A stretch of 64,000 nucleotides of DNA from Bradyrhizobium erythrophlei (GTDB lineage: Bacteria; Pseudomonadota; Alphaproteobacteria; Rhizobiales; Xanthobacteraceae): assembly GCF_900129425.1 (NCBI RefSeq), contig NZ_LT670817.1, forward strand, positions 7,068,001-7,132,000, read 5' to 3'. Below the pieces are notes generated by a model, which had not been told where the DNA came from, did no database searches, and saw only the letters and a list, made by a program, of their open reading frames with translations. The stretch's first letter is position 1; each line of letters opens with the position of its first letter. Below, piece after piece: positions 1 to 9,458 of the stretch. Position numbers and translations under genes: made by a program.

Positions 1-1
1 G

Positions 2-835
2 ATCAACAACACCGACCGCAGCGCCGGCGCGATGCTCTCGGGCACGGTGGCGAAGATCTACGGCCATGCCGGCCTGCCGCACGACACCATCCAGGTCGGC
101 TTCAAGGGCACCGCGGGCCAGGCCTTCGGCGCGTGGCTGGCACGCGGCATCACCTTCGATCTCGAAGGCGAAGGCAACGATTATGTCGGCAAGGGCCTGT
201 CCGGCGGCCGCATCATCGTCAAGCCGCCGCGCAACTCCGGCATCGTGCCGGAGGAATCCATCATCGTCGGCAACACCGTGATGTACGGCGCGATCGAGGG
301 CGAATGCTATTTCCGCGGCATCGCCGGCGAGCGTTTCGCGGTGCGCAACTCCGGCGCGATCGCGGTGGTCGAAGGCGCCGGCGATCATTGCTGCGAATAC
401 ATGACCGGCGGCATCGTCGTGGTGCTGGGCAAGACCGGGCGCAACTTCGCGGCCGGCATGTCCGGCGGCGTCGCCTATGTGCTGGACGAGGCCGGCGACT
501 TCGAGAAGCTCTGCAACATGGCGATGGTGCAGCTCGAGCCGGTGCTGTCGGAAGAGATGATCAACGAGAACGCCTATCATCAGTCGGGCGATCTCGAATC
601 CCATGGCCGGGTCGACGTGTTCGCCAACCTGCTGGAATCCGACATCGAGCGGCTGCACATCCTGATCACCCGCCACGCCAAGCTGACCGGCTCGAAGCGC
701 GCCGCCGACATTCTGGCGAACTGGAAAACCTATTTGCTGAAATTCCGCAAGGTGATGCCAGTGGAGTACCGCCGCGCGCTGACGGAATTGAAGGCGAACG
801 CCGACGCCGAACCGAAGATCGCGATCGGGGCGTAG
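2..835 (+). CDS. gltB: Glutamate synthase large subunit, C-terminal part (partial)
   Basis: This is the last 277 codons of the NADPH-dependent glutamate synthase alpha chain; the frame is open from base 2, so the gene begins upstream of the window. What remains is the GXGXG structural domain, a right-handed beta-helix built from repeated Gly-rich turns (for example GKGLSGGRIIVKPP, GMSGGVAYVLDEAGDF), plus a C-terminal helical tail. The full enzyme of about 1,500 residues transfers the glutamine amide to 2-oxoglutarate. Its partner small subunit gltD follows on the same strand. The two are separated by about 250 bp holding two dispersed repeats, which is long for an operon pair. Confidence 0.93.
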   Translation: MNNTDRSAGAMLSGTVAKIYGHAGLPHDTIQVGFKGTAGQAFGAWLARGITFDLEGEGNDYVGKGLSGGRIIVKPPRNSGIVPEESIIVGNTVMYGAIEGECYFRGIAGERFAVRNSGAIAVVEGAGDHCCEYMTGGIVVVLGKTGRNFAAGMSGGVAYVLDEAGDFEKLCNMAMVQLEPVLSEEMINENAYHQSGDLESHGRVDVFANLLESDIERLHILITRHAKLTGSKRAADILANWKTYLLKFRKVMPVEYRRALTELKANADAEPKIAIGA

Positions 836-843
836 CGTTTAAG

Positions 844-935
844 CGTCATTCCGGGGCGCGCGGAGCGCGAACCCGGAATCTCGCGAAATGACATCGAGAT
901 TCCGGGTCTGCGCCTGCGGCGCATCCCGGAATGAC
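844..935. repeat. Palindromic intergenic repeat between gltB and gltD
   Basis: The outer arms are inverted copies: CGTCATTCCGGG near 844 and CCCGGAATGACG near 925. Internal inverted arms around GAACCCGGAATCTCG and GAGATTCCGGGTCTGCG make two nested hairpins. It has the layout of a REP/BIME-like element and no coding potential. Confidence 0.7.
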
Positions 936-948
936 GGAGACCAAATTT

Positions 949-1050
949 CCTCATGGTGAGGAGGCGTGCTTGCGCCGTCTCGAACCATGAGGGCACAATA
1001 AACGTCCCATCCTTCGAGACGCGGCGAAGACGCCGCTCCTCAGGATGAGG
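949..1050 (+). repeat. Dispersed ~100-bp repeat, copy 1 of 2
   Basis: A near-identical copy lies in opposite orientation at 38392-38489. The ends are imperfect inverted repeats (CCTCATGGTGAGGAGGCG on the left, CGCCGCTCCTCAGGATGAGG on the right). Two internal arms, GCGCCGTCTCGAACCATGAGG and CATCCTTCGAGACGCGG, also pair. The central 10-13 bp differ between the copies while the arms are conserved, as expected for a mobile or gene-converted structured repeat. Confidence 0.8.
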
Positions 1051-1086
1051 AAATGACGAAGCAGAGACGCAGGGACATCAGCTTTA

Positions 1087-2544
1087 ATGGGCAAGGTAAC
1101 AGGTTTTCTGGAGATCGAGCGGCACGATCGCAAATACGCGCCGGTTCCGGAGCGGGTGAAGAGCTACCATGAGTTCGTCATTCCCTTGAGCGAGAAGGAC
1201 ACCCGCGACCAGGCCGCGCGCTGCATGAATTGCGGCATTCCCTATTGCCACGGCACCGGCTCGGTGGCGCCGGGCACGCCGGGCTGCCCGGTCAACAACC
1301 AGATTCCGGATTTCAACGATCTGGTCTATCAGGGCAACTGGGAAGAAGCCTCGCGCAACCTGCACTCGACCAACAATTTTCCGGAATTCACCGGCCGCAT
1401 CTGTCCGGCGCCGTGCGAGGCCTCCTGCACGCTCAACATTGACGACAATCCGGTCACCATCAAGACCATCGAATGCGCGATCGTCGACCGCGCCTGGGAC
1501 AATGGCTGGGTCAAGCCGGAAGTCCCGTCCACCCGGACCGGCAAGAAGGTCGCCGTGGTCGGTTCGGGGCCGGCGGGCATGGCGTGCGCGCAGCAGCTCG
1601 CGCGTGCCGGCCACGACGTGCATCTGTTCGAGAAATACGCCAAGGCCGGCGGCCTGCTGCGCTACGGCATTCCCGATTTCAAGATGGAGAAACACGTCAT
1701 CGACCGCCGCGTGGCGCAGATGGAAGCCGAGGGCGTCACCTTTCACTACGGCATCCATGTCGGCGGCAGCGGACAAGGCACCATCGATCCGCGCGAACTG
1801 CTCAACCAATACGACGCGCTGGCGCTGACCGGCGGCGCCGAGGCGGCGCGCGATTTGCCGATCCCCGGCCGCGATCTCGCCGGCATTCACTTCGCGATGG
1901 ATTTCCTGCCGCAACAGAATCGCCGCGTCTCCGAGGAGCCGCTCGGCAGCGCGCCCGACATTCTCGCCGGCGGCAAGCATGTGGTGGTGATCGGCGGCGG
2001 CGACACCGGATCCGACTGCATCGGCACCTCGTTCCGGCAAGGCGCGCTGTCGGTGACGCAGCTCGAGATCATGCCGGCGCCGCCCGAGCATGAGAACAAG
2101 GGCCTGACCTGGCCGAACTGGCCTCTGAAGATGCGGACCTCGTCGAGCCAGGCCGAAGGCGCCAAGCGCGAATTCGCGGTTCTGACGGAGAAATTTTCGG
2201 GCAGCGACGGCAAGGTGGCAAAACTGCATTGCGTGCAGGTCGACGACAAGTTCAAGCCGATCCCGGGTTCAGAATTCGAACTCGAGGCGCAAATGGTGCT
2301 GCTGGCGATGGGCTTCGTGCATCCGGTGCATGAGGGCCTGTTGAAGACGCTCGGCGTCGATCTCGACCCGCGCGGCAATGTCCGCGCCAACACCGCCGAC
2401 TACCAGACCTCGCGGCCGAACGTATTCTCCGCCGGCGACATGCGCCGCGGCCAGTCGCTCGTCGTCTGGGCAATCCGCGAGGGGCGGCTGTGCGCCCGCG
2501 CGATTGATCAGTTTTTGATGGGGACGACGAATCTGCCGAGGTAG
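1087..2544 (+). CDS. gltD: Glutamate synthase small subunit
   Basis: At 485 residues it is full length for the beta subunit, which passes electrons from NADPH through FAD and Fe-S clusters to the large subunit. The N-terminal third has the cysteine-rich ferredoxin-like motif set (CMNCGIPYC, GCPVNNQIPDF, GRICPAPCEASC). A Rossmann FAD site follows (VAVVGSGPAGMACAQQLARAGH), then an NADPH site (VVVIGGGDTGSDCIG). The C-terminus has the usual FSAGDMRRGQSLVVWAIREGR FAD-contact segment. It works with gltB just upstream in ammonia assimilation. The ATG at 1087 has no strong ribosome site because repeat DNA lies immediately upstream. Confidence 0.97.
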   Translation: MGKVTGFLEIERHDRKYAPVPERVKSYHEFVIPLSEKDTRDQAARCMNCGIPYCHGTGSVAPGTPGCPVNNQIPDFNDLVYQGNWEEASRNLHSTNNFPEFTGRICPAPCEASCTLNIDDNPVTIKTIECAIVDRAWDNGWVKPEVPSTRTGKKVAVVGSGPAGMACAQQLARAGHDVHLFEKYAKAGGLLRYGIPDFKMEKHVIDRRVAQMEAEGVTFHYGIHVGGSGQGTIDPRELLNQYDALALTGGAEAARDLPIPGRDLAGIHFAMDFLPQQNRRVSEEPLGSAPDILAGGKHVVVIGGGDTGSDCIGTSFRQGALSVTQLEIMPAPPEHENKGLTWPNWPLKMRTSSSQAEGAKREFAVLTEKFSGSDGKVAKLHCVQVDDKFKPIPGSEFELEAQMVLLAMGFVHPVHEGLLKTLGVDLDPRGNVRANTADYQTSRPNVFSAGDMRRGQSLVVWAIREGRLCARAIDQFLMGTTNLPR

Positions 2545-2655
2545 ATTCCTGGAGGTCGGCGAGCATCGTGCGCCGCTTTTGCGCGGGGCATGACGACGGT
2601 AGATTTGGCCCGCGAGTATCCACCGGCCGGGCGGCGCGGGACATCGAGCAAATCG

Positions 2656-4560
2656 TCAGCGAGGCGCGAGCTGTGCAAGCGCGCGGCTCAGCTCGTGCAG
2701 CTGGTACGGCTTTCGCAGAATCGGAAAATCGCCCCGGGCGCTCTGGACCGCTTCGCTGTAACCGGTCGCCAGCAGGACCGGCAGGGCCGGATGTTTCTGT
2801 TTTATGGCCCGGGCCAGGCCGAGACCATCCATTTTTCCGGACATCACGATATCGCTGAAGACCAGATCGATCCCATCGCACTCAAGTTCCTTGAGCGCGG
2901 ATTCCGCGTCTGGCGCCCAGCGCACGGAATATCCGAGCTGTTCGAGCAGGATGGCGCTGGCGGTTGCCACGTCGGGATTATCCTCCACCAGCAACACGGT
3001 GCCGTTGCCGACCGAACTCAGTTCACCTGCCTCCGGCGCAGTTTCCCGTTTGCCGCGCGGCAGATAGATGGTCAGCGTCGTGCCCTTTCCAAGCTCGCTC
3101 ACCAGCGTAACGGTGCCGCCGGCCTGATGCGCGAAGCCGTGGACCTGCGACAGCCCTAGACCGGTCCCCTTGCCGACCGGCTTGGTGGTGAAGAACGGAT
3201 CGAACACCTTGGCGACGACGTCGGGAGGGATGCCGACCCCGGCGTCCTCGACCTGAATGGCAACGAAATCACCCTTTCGGATCCCATCGTCGATCGTGGT
3301 GTTGCCGGCTCGAACGGTGACGACTCCGCCACCCGGCATCGCATCGCGCGCATTGATCAGAAGGTTGACCAATGCCGTATCGAACTCGGCGGGATCGACC
3401 GTAACCGGCCAGACATCGGCATCGACATCGACGTAAAGCTCAACCAGGCCGCCGAGCCCGGTATCGAGGACTTCCCGCACCGAATGAAGGCGTTCGGAAA
3501 GATCGATCGGCACGGGATTGACGCTCTGCCTGCGGGCGAATGTGAGCAACTGGCGTGTCAACGACGCGCCTCGTTGCGATGCTTTTTCGATCGCCTCGAC
3601 AGCCCGCAGGCTCCTCGCATCATCGCCCGCCAGCCTTTTCAGCGTATGGATGTTGCCGGTGATGATCATCAGGAGATTGTTGAAGTCGTGCGCCACGCCG
3701 CCGGTAAGCTGGCCCAGTGCATCGAGCTTTTGAGACTCGGCCAGTTGCCGCTGGATTTTTTCCAGGTTCAGTTGGGCTTCGCGGCGTTCGGAAATATCGC
3801 GGGTAATCTTGGCGAAGCCGATAAGATTGCCGTCATCGCCGCGAATGGCATCGATGACAACACTCGCCCAGAAGAAGCTGCCGTCCTTGCGGACGCGCCA
3901 GCCTTCTTCCTCGTAGCGGCCATGATCGGTTGCGAATTGCAAGGCCCGCGCCGGGCGGCCCGCGGCCTGGTCGGCATCGGAATAAAATCGGGAAAAATGC
4001 TGCCCGATGATTTCCTCCGGCGAATATCCCTTGATGCGCTGTCCGCCGATGTTCCAGTTGGTGACGATTCCGTTCGGGTCCAGCATGTAAAGCGCGTAGT
4101 CCGTAACGCCGCCGACAAGCAGGCGGAACCGGCCTTCGCTTGCGTTGAGAGCCGCCTGGGCCCTGGCCTGTTCGGTAATGTCGCGCGTGATCTTGGCAAA
4201 GCCGATCAGTTCGCCGTCCTCATGGATGGCGTCGATGACGACGGAAGCGAAAAATTTCGTGCCATCCTTGCACACGCGCCAGCCTTCTGCTGCGAACCTT
4301 CCCTGCTCCCGGGCAGTCTCCAGGGCGTGCGCGGGTTTTCCTGCCTCCCGGTCCTCCGGCAAATAAAACATTCCGAAGTGCCGGCCGATGACCTCGCGGG
4401 CTTCATAGCCCTTGATGCGCCTGGCGCCGGCATTCCAACTGCTGATCACACCATCGGGATCGAGCATGTAGATGGCATAATCGATAACCCCATCTACCAA
4501 CAGCCGAAAACTGCGCTCGCTCTCGATCAAGCGGCGTTCTGACGTAACTTTTCGGGCCAT
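2656..4560 (-). CDS. Hybrid histidine kinase with two PAS domains and a receiver
   Basis: This 634-residue cytosolic sensor has no membrane segment. Two closely similar PAS domains lie at about residues 12-130 and 140-258; each carries an MLDP-G core and ends in FAKITRDI. HisKA follows with the phospho-acceptor H291 in GGVAHDFNNLL. The ATPase domain has its N box at LLINARDAMPGGG and G boxes at DAGVGIP and GKGTGLGLSQV. A C-terminal receiver holds the acid pocket LLVEDNPD, phospho-acceptor D570 (VFSDIVM) and K in LRKPYQ. Phosphate therefore probably moves internally from His to Asp. The two PAS copies suggest an internal duplication. No cognate regulator is adjacent, and the ligand cannot be told from sequence. 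Confidence 0.9.
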   Translation of the reverse strand: MARKVTSERRLIESERSFRLLVDGVIDYAIYMLDPDGVISSWNAGARRIKGYEAREVIGRHFGMFYLPEDREAGKPAHALETAREQGRFAAEGWRVCKDGTKFFASVVIDAIHEDGELIGFAKITRDITEQARAQAALNASEGRFRLLVGGVTDYALYMLDPNGIVTNWNIGGQRIKGYSPEEIIGQHFSRFYSDADQAAGRPARALQFATDHGRYEEEGWRVRKDGSFFWASVVIDAIRGDDGNLIGFAKITRDISERREAQLNLEKIQRQLAESQKLDALGQLTGGVAHDFNNLLMIITGNIHTLKRLAGDDARSLRAVEAIEKASQRGASLTRQLLTFARRQSVNPVPIDLSERLHSVREVLDTGLGGLVELYVDVDADVWPVTVDPAEFDTALVNLLINARDAMPGGGVVTVRAGNTTIDDGIRKGDFVAIQVEDAGVGIPPDVVAKVFDPFFTTKPVGKGTGLGLSQVHGFAHQAGGTVTLVSELGKGTTLTIYLPRGKRETAPEAGELSSVGNGTVLLVEDNPDVATASAILLEQLGYSVRWAPDAESALKELECDGIDLVFSDIVMSGKMDGLGLARAIKQKHPALPVLLATGYSEAVQSARGDFPILRKPYQLHELSRALAQLAPR

Positions 4561-4710
4561 TCAAAATCCTGCGATAACCCGACACAACGCGCGAGCCGGT
4601 TTCCGGTTCCGGCTATTATGAACACCCAAAAGGCGCCGGCCCAGCGTATTCGCAGGTCCTGACCCCCGAATGGTCGATAACTGGCCCCTGGCCTGGCTTC
4701 GGCCGAACGG

Positions 4711-6435
4711 TCAATTCTGCAGCCTCACCCCCAGCATCATCACCGTCGACGCCGTGCTGTTGCCGACAAGGTTGGAGTCCAACCAGTCACGCCGCAGCGT
4801 GCCCTTGATCCAGAAATTGCGGGTCATCTTGTAGATCATGTCGGCCTCGGCCGAGTAGAACCTGTCGAACCTGCCGTCGCCCTGATAGTCGAGCGAGCCC
4901 CAGGTGAATTTGCCGATTCCGGTGAGCCAGCGGCGGAAATCGTGATCGGCCTCGACGGTGTAGGTGTGGGTCAGCACGCCGGAGGTGCCGGGCAGCGTGG
5001 TCTCATCGATCGAGGTGGTGGAGTAGAATTTTGCGGTGGTCAGCGGTGTCGCGGTCCAGGTCAGCGAAGACGCGACCAGCAGGCCCTGCAGCCGGTCGAG
5101 CCGGGGATCGACGTAATCGCGCGCGGCCCAGCCGGCCGAGATCTCGCCGGTCAGGAGCCGCGAGAATTCGAACGAGGTGCCGGCCTTGGCGTAGCCGCCC
5201 GAGGAATCGCGCTGATAGCCGAAGCGGTCGAACTGCAGATCGTGCGTGCGGCTGTCGCCCTCCGCCTCGACGAACGGTTTCAGCGCCGGGGTCAGCTCGT
5301 AGCTGACGCGGCCGACGCCGCCAAGCTGGGTGAAGTTACGGTCATCGTTGGACGACGCGGTGCCGTCGGTGAGCTTGGAGTCGGTATAGACGGTGCGGTC
5401 GACGGTGCCGCCGGCGGCGATCTCCAGCCGATTGAAATTCTGGTCGACGCCGAAGGTGCCACCGAGCGTGGTGTAGATCGGATATTTCGCCAAGCCGGCC
5501 TGGATGTTCGGGCTCCCGGGATTGTCGGTGGAAACCCGCAGGCGCACTTCCGAGGTGATGTGGGTATCCTGGGTGACGTCGAGGCGGCCGTCGATATGGC
5601 CGGTGAAATCCGGCCGGTCGAGATTGGTGGGCGCCGACGAGACGCTGCCGTCGGCCGTCGGCGGAAAGGTGTTGCCATAACCGGTGAACGATCCCCGGAG
5701 ATCGGCGACCAGCGCGTGGCGCTCCCAGTCGGAGACGGCGAGGAATTCCGGTGCCACCACATAGAACGGCGATCCCTGCGGCACGAAGGTGCGGCCGGGA
5801 TTGGTGTCGTAGCCGCCGGAGAGTTCGACCGCGGACTTGATGAGAAAGCCGCCGGCGTAATCGCCGACCGCGCCGAACGGATCGTCATCGACCTTCAGCC
5901 GTTTGCGCGCCGGCTGGCCGTCCACCGTGCCGGCTAACGCCGGCGCCAGCGGCGTCTTGTTGGCGCTCTCCGATGGCGGAATCGATAGCCGCAGCGGCGG
6001 CGTCGAGGCCGCTGGACCGGCCGGAGTCGGCGGCGCCGGGGTGCCGGGACCGGGCGAAGGCTTCGGCCTGGCCTGGCCCGGATAGAGTTTTGGTTTTTGG
6101 CGCGTGCGATTGAGCGAGTCGAAACCGGTGTCGGCCGCGCCGCTGGCGGCGGGAAGGCCGTAGGTCGGAATCTGGCCGATCCGCGACGGCGCCGGCGTAT
6201 CCCTGCGCAGCCCATCGTCGCCGGTGGGATCGGTCGGATCGGTAGTGGTGTCGCCGGTCCGGCGCAGCGGCAGATCCTGCGGCGAGACAAAGCCGCCGCG
6301 CTCCGGGTTCAGCATGTTGGGCGTGAGGGTTTGAGCCTGGGCCAGCGTCCCGTCGCAGGCGATCAGCGCAAGGCATGGCAATAGCGCGCGTAAGACGTTC
6401 ACGCGCCTGCGGCGGCCCGTTGCTGGACCCGACAT
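4711..6435 (-). CDS. Outer-membrane beta-barrel protein (BBP2-like)
   Basis: An N-terminal signal peptide (Arg-rich start, then ALLPCLALIACDGTLAQA, cleavage near AQA-QTL) is followed by a low-complexity Pro/Thr/Asp segment to about residue 190. The remaining roughly 380 residues are alternating polar/aromatic strands typical of a porin-like barrel. It resembles putative beta-barrel porin family BBP2_2, often linked in alphaproteobacteria to exopolysaccharide export or envelope functions. The GTG at 6438 is directly before the ATG at 6435; the ATG is preferred. The C-terminus ends in LGVRLQN rather than the usual terminal Phe. Substrate unknown. It is divergent to kdsD across about 170 bp. Confidence 0.75.
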   Translation of the reverse strand: MSGPATGRRRRVNVLRALLPCLALIACDGTLAQAQTLTPNMLNPERGGFVSPQDLPLRRTGDTTTDPTDPTGDDGLRRDTPAPSRIGQIPTYGLPAASGAADTGFDSLNRTRQKPKLYPGQARPKPSPGPGTPAPPTPAGPAASTPPLRLSIPPSESANKTPLAPALAGTVDGQPARKRLKVDDDPFGAVGDYAGGFLIKSAVELSGGYDTNPGRTFVPQGSPFYVVAPEFLAVSDWERHALVADLRGSFTGYGNTFPPTADGSVSSAPTNLDRPDFTGHIDGRLDVTQDTHITSEVRLRVSTDNPGSPNIQAGLAKYPIYTTLGGTFGVDQNFNRLEIAAGGTVDRTVYTDSKLTDGTASSNDDRNFTQLGGVGRVSYELTPALKPFVEAEGDSRTHDLQFDRFGYQRDSSGGYAKAGTSFEFSRLLTGEISAGWAARDYVDPRLDRLQGLLVASSLTWTATPLTTAKFYSTTSIDETTLPGTSGVLTHTYTVEADHDFRRWLTGIGKFTWGSLDYQGDGRFDRFYSAEADMIYKMTRNFWIKGTLRRDWLDSNLVGNSTASTVMMLGVRLQN

Positions 6436-6607
6436 CACGATAAAAAATACTCCAACGAATTCAGACGTTTGCCGAATGGGTCCCGCGCCCGGCCGGAAAA
6501 CGTCGTTAATGGAGTTAAAACAATTATGGTTAATGACCCGTTGAGAGCCGCGCGCCCGCGTCGCCTCACCGAATTGCCCATGCTATGGAGGGGTCCGGGG
6601 CTAACCG

Positions 6608-7648
6608 ATGCCCCACCCTCCTTCGGAATCAGGCATGGCCAACCCAAAACCGCTGATGGCAAAATCATCCGGCACCGACCACGCGAATCCAGCCATCCAG
6701 TCGGCGCTGCGCACGCTCGATGCCGAGGCCAGCGGCGTCGTCGCGATTTCAGCGGCGCTGCAGGGTCCGCTCGGGACGGCGTTCGCCGCCGCCGCCGATC
6801 TGATCCGGCAGGCCAAGGGGCGCGTCATCGTCACCGGGCTCGGCAAATCAGGCCATGTGGCGCGCAAGATCGCCGCGACCCTGGCCTCCACCGGCACCCC
6901 GGCGTTCTTCGTGCACGCGGCCGAGGCCAGCCATGGCGACCTCGGCATGATCACCGCCGACGACGTCATCCTGGCGCTGTCGTGGTCCGGCGAGCAGGCG
7001 GAGATGAAGAACCTCATCACCTACGCCAAGCGCTTCCGCATCGCGCTGATCGCGATGACGGCGGAATGTGAATCCACCCTGAGCAAGGCCGCCGAGATCG
7101 CGCTGACGCTGCCGAAGGCCCGCGAGGCCTGTCCGCACAACCTCGCGCCCACCACCTCCTCGCTGATGCTGCTGGCATTGGGGGATGCGCTGGCGATCGC
7201 GCTATTGGAAGGCCGCGGCTTTACCTCGGTCGATTTCAGCGTGCTGCATCCCGGCGGCAAGCTCGGTGCCATGCTGAAATTTACCCGCGACATCATGCAC
7301 GCCGGCGACGCGGTGCCGCTCAAGCCGCTGGGAACCAGGATGTCCGACGCGCTGGTCGAGATGTCGTCGAAGGGTTTTGGCTGCGTCGGGATCGTCGATA
7401 TCAGCGGCGCGATCGTCGGCATCGTCACCGACGGCGACCTGCGCCGCCACATGCGGCCCGACCTGATGACGGCGCTGGTCGACGACGTCATGACGAAAAA
7501 CCCGAAGACGATTTCGCGCGACCTGCTCGCCAGCGAGGCGCTGGAAATCCTCAACTCCTCGAAGATCACCGCGTTGATCGTGACCGACGCGAACCGGCCG
7601 GTCGGCATCGTGCATCTGCACGACATCCTGCGCGCGGGCGTGGCGTAG
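6608..7648 (+). CDS. kdsD: Arabinose-5-phosphate isomerase (KpsF/GutQ family)
   Basis: Interconverts ribulose-5-phosphate and arabinose-5-phosphate, the first step of KDO synthesis for lipopolysaccharide. The SIS domain has the VIVTGLGKSGHVARKIAATLASTG nucleotide-sugar loop, then HAAEASHGDLGMI and SWSGEQAEMKNL. Two CBS domains follow from about residue 220 (MSDALVEMSSKGFGCVGIVD; VTDGDLRRHM; VDDVMTKNPKTI). The 346-residue reading from 6608 is slightly long; in-frame ATGs at 6635 and 6656 are alternatives, and the core starts near residue 28. It converges on the nfeD gene with only 13 bp between stops. Confidence 0.93.
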   Translation: MPHPPSESGMANPKPLMAKSSGTDHANPAIQSALRTLDAEASGVVAISAALQGPLGTAFAAAADLIRQAKGRVIVTGLGKSGHVARKIAATLASTGTPAFFVHAAEASHGDLGMITADDVILALSWSGEQAEMKNLITYAKRFRIALIAMTAECESTLSKAAEIALTLPKAREACPHNLAPTTSSLMLLALGDALAIALLEGRGFTSVDFSVLHPGGKLGAMLKFTRDIMHAGDAVPLKPLGTRMSDALVEMSSKGFGCVGIVDISGAIVGIVTDGDLRRHMRPDLMTALVDDVMTKNPKTISRDLLASEALEILNSSKITALIVTDANRPVGIVHLHDILRAGVA

Positions 7649-7661
7649 CCTGCAAGCCAAT

Positions 7662-8108
7662 TCAGGCCGCCGCCACCGTCAGGCTGGCGCCGTCGGCCTG
7701 CACGATCCTGACGCGGCTGCCGGCCGGCGCGTCGGGACCGGCGACACGCCAGATCGTATCGTCGATCCGCACCGTGCCCGAGCCGTCGATGATCGGCTTT
7801 TCCAGCGTGAAGACCCGGCCGACCAGCGCATCGGCGCGCTTGTTGAGGAACGGATTGCTCCTGCTGACGGCGCTGTTGTGGCGCGCGACCCGCCGCCACA
7901 GCGGCACCGTGGCGGCGGCAAAGATCGCGAACATCAGGATCTGCAGCTGCCAGGACGGATGGATCGCGAACGACAGCAACCCGACCAATAACGCCGCGAG
8001 CCCGAGCCAGAACAGGAACACGCCCGGCGCCAGCAATTCCAGCGCCATCAGCACCACGCCGAAAATCAACCAGTTCCAGGTGCCAAGCGTGGAAAACATT
8101 TCGTTCAT
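7662..8108 (-). CDS. NfeD-family membrane protein
   Basis: A 148-residue inner-membrane protein. Hydrophobic segments at about residues 8-30 and 32-70 are followed by a soluble C-terminal OB-fold (ADALVGRVFTLEKPIIDGSGTVRIDDTIWRVAG), the signature of NfeD proteins. NfeD proteins act with an SPFH/stomatin-type partner in membrane microdomains; the matching SPFH gene is at 9662-10657 on the same strand. An IS481-family element now lies between them, so co-transcription is probably broken or reduced. The ATG at 8108 has an AAGG 8-9 bases upstream. The TTG at 8123 is a less likely start. Confidence 0.88.
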   Translation of the reverse strand: MNEMFSTLGTWNWLIFGVVLMALELLAPGVFLFWLGLAALLVGLLSFAIHPSWQLQILMFAIFAAATVPLWRRVARHNSAVSRSNPFLNKRADALVGRVFTLEKPIIDGSGTVRIDDTIWRVAGPDAPAGSRVRIVQADGASLTVAAA

Positions 8109-8213
8109 CGTGTGAGCCTTCAACTATCTGCTTTACCGAACTCGACAACACAAAGTCGGTGCGCCCCCTCTCCCCTTGCGGGAGAGGGTTGGGGTGAGGG
8201 GTTCAGGTCTGGT

Positions 8214-9458
8214 TCAACCGGCATGATTGTCGACACTTTGGACCGGCATGATCCCCGACAGTTTGGGTTGAGCGGCCTGTTCACCCGGGTCGCGGAGCCG
8301 CTCACGAAGCGGAGCGAACCGGGTGAACAGGCCGCGGCGATCGATGAGGCCGATGTCCAGATCGCAGAAGCGCACGATGTGGTCACCGGTCTGGAGCTCA
8401 GCAACGCCAACAAGTTCATCCACCAGCGCTTCACCGATGAATACAAACTCGCCTTTCCATTTGATCTCGCCGTTGCCGCGGACGCGACGGACCTGATGAT
8501 CGGCGTCGTACCAGGGATCTTCCGCGCGCGGCGGCATGGTGCGCGGGGAGCGGCTGTAGAACTCTGCCGGCGGCCGTTGGTCCAGCGCTTCGTGCGGACG
8601 TTCCTCGTTGTAATGCTTTCGGAACATGTCAAAGCGGGCCTGCTGCTCGGGTGCGTTGCTGGCTGGCGGGACCGAGGTCTGTGCCTTCAGCGTGCGGTGC
8701 ATGCGCTCGTGTCGGCCATTCTCCTGCGGCGAGGCGGGATGGATGAAGTGCGGTGTGATGCCGAGCTTCATCCACCAGGCCGACAGCCGGGTGAGACCGC
8801 CCGGGCCACGCGAGCCGAACGGCGAACCATTGTCGCAGCGGATCGCAAGCGGCAGGCCATGCTCACGGAAAGCCCGTTCAAAACAGGGGCGAACGCCCTC
8901 AATAGTGGGGGCGACAATGCGGAGTTCGATCAGAAAACGGCTGTGACTGTCTGCTACCGTCAAGGGATCGATCCGCCGCTGGTCGCGGGTGCGAAACCAG
9001 CCCTTGAAGTCCGTACTCCACTCATCATTGGCGCTCGTCACCGGCGTGCAGGGCCGCCGCTGGTCGAGCGGGCGACGGCGCCGCTTCACCGGCGAGACCA
9101 AGCCTGCGCGCTTGAGAATGTCCCCGATCGTCGAGGCGGCAGGCCAGGCGATCTCGGGGGCATCCCGATCAAGCACCGCCAACAGCTTGCGCGGCCCCAG
9201 ATACGGAAATCGCCGCCGCGCCGCGATCACCTTCTCTGCAATCGCACCGTTCGTGGTCTGCCAACACTGCAAGGGCGCATGCGAGCGGTCCTGAAACCAG
9301 GCCGGATCGCCGCTCTCTTTCCGCTTGCGCCATTCGTAAAACGTGTCGCGGCAAATCCCGTAGCGCCGGCACACCTCCGATACGCTCCAGTTCCCGCTCT
9401 CGTACTCCAAAAACATCCGAATACGCTCTTCCATCCGACCGGTCTCTCTAAATGGCAT
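8214..9458 (-). CDS. IS481-family transposase
   Basis: The N-terminal helix-turn-helix (WSVSEVCRRYGICRDTFYEWRKR) recognises the element ends. The integrase-fold core carries the DDE triad in NDEWSTDFKGWF, AIRCDNGSPF and HPASPQENGRHERMHRTLK, typical of IS481/IS3-like enzymes. The C-terminal half has the family's RPHEALDQRPPAEFY motif. The frame is intact, so the copy may be active. The in-frame ATG at 9458 (MPFRETGRMEERIRMF) fits family starts better than the one eight codons upstream. The reading frame runs right through the left terminal repeat and stops at its edge. Confidence 0.92.
   Translation of the reverse strand: MPFRETGRMEERIRMFLEYESGNWSVSEVCRRYGICRDTFYEWRKRKESGDPAWFQDRSHAPLQCWQTTNGAIAEKVIAARRRFPYLGPRKLLAVLDRDAPEIAWPAASTIGDILKRAGLVSPVKRRRRPLDQRRPCTPVTSANDEWSTDFKGWFRTRDQRRIDPLTVADSHSRFLIELRIVAPTIEGVRPCFERAFREHGLPLAIRCDNGSPFGSRGPGGLTRLSAWWMKLGITPHFIHPASPQENGRHERMHRTLKAQTSVPPASNAPEQQARFDMFRKHYNEERPHEALDQRPPAEFYSRSPRTMPPRAEDPWYDADHQVRRVRGNGEIKWKGEFVFIGEALVDELVGVAELQTGDHIVRFCDLDIGLIDRRGLFTRFAPLRERLRDPGEQAAQPKLSGIMPVQSVDNHAG

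Noticed and set aside
2590..3159. 189-codon plus-strand frame after gltD
   Set aside because: Most of it is antisense to the histidine kinase 3' end.
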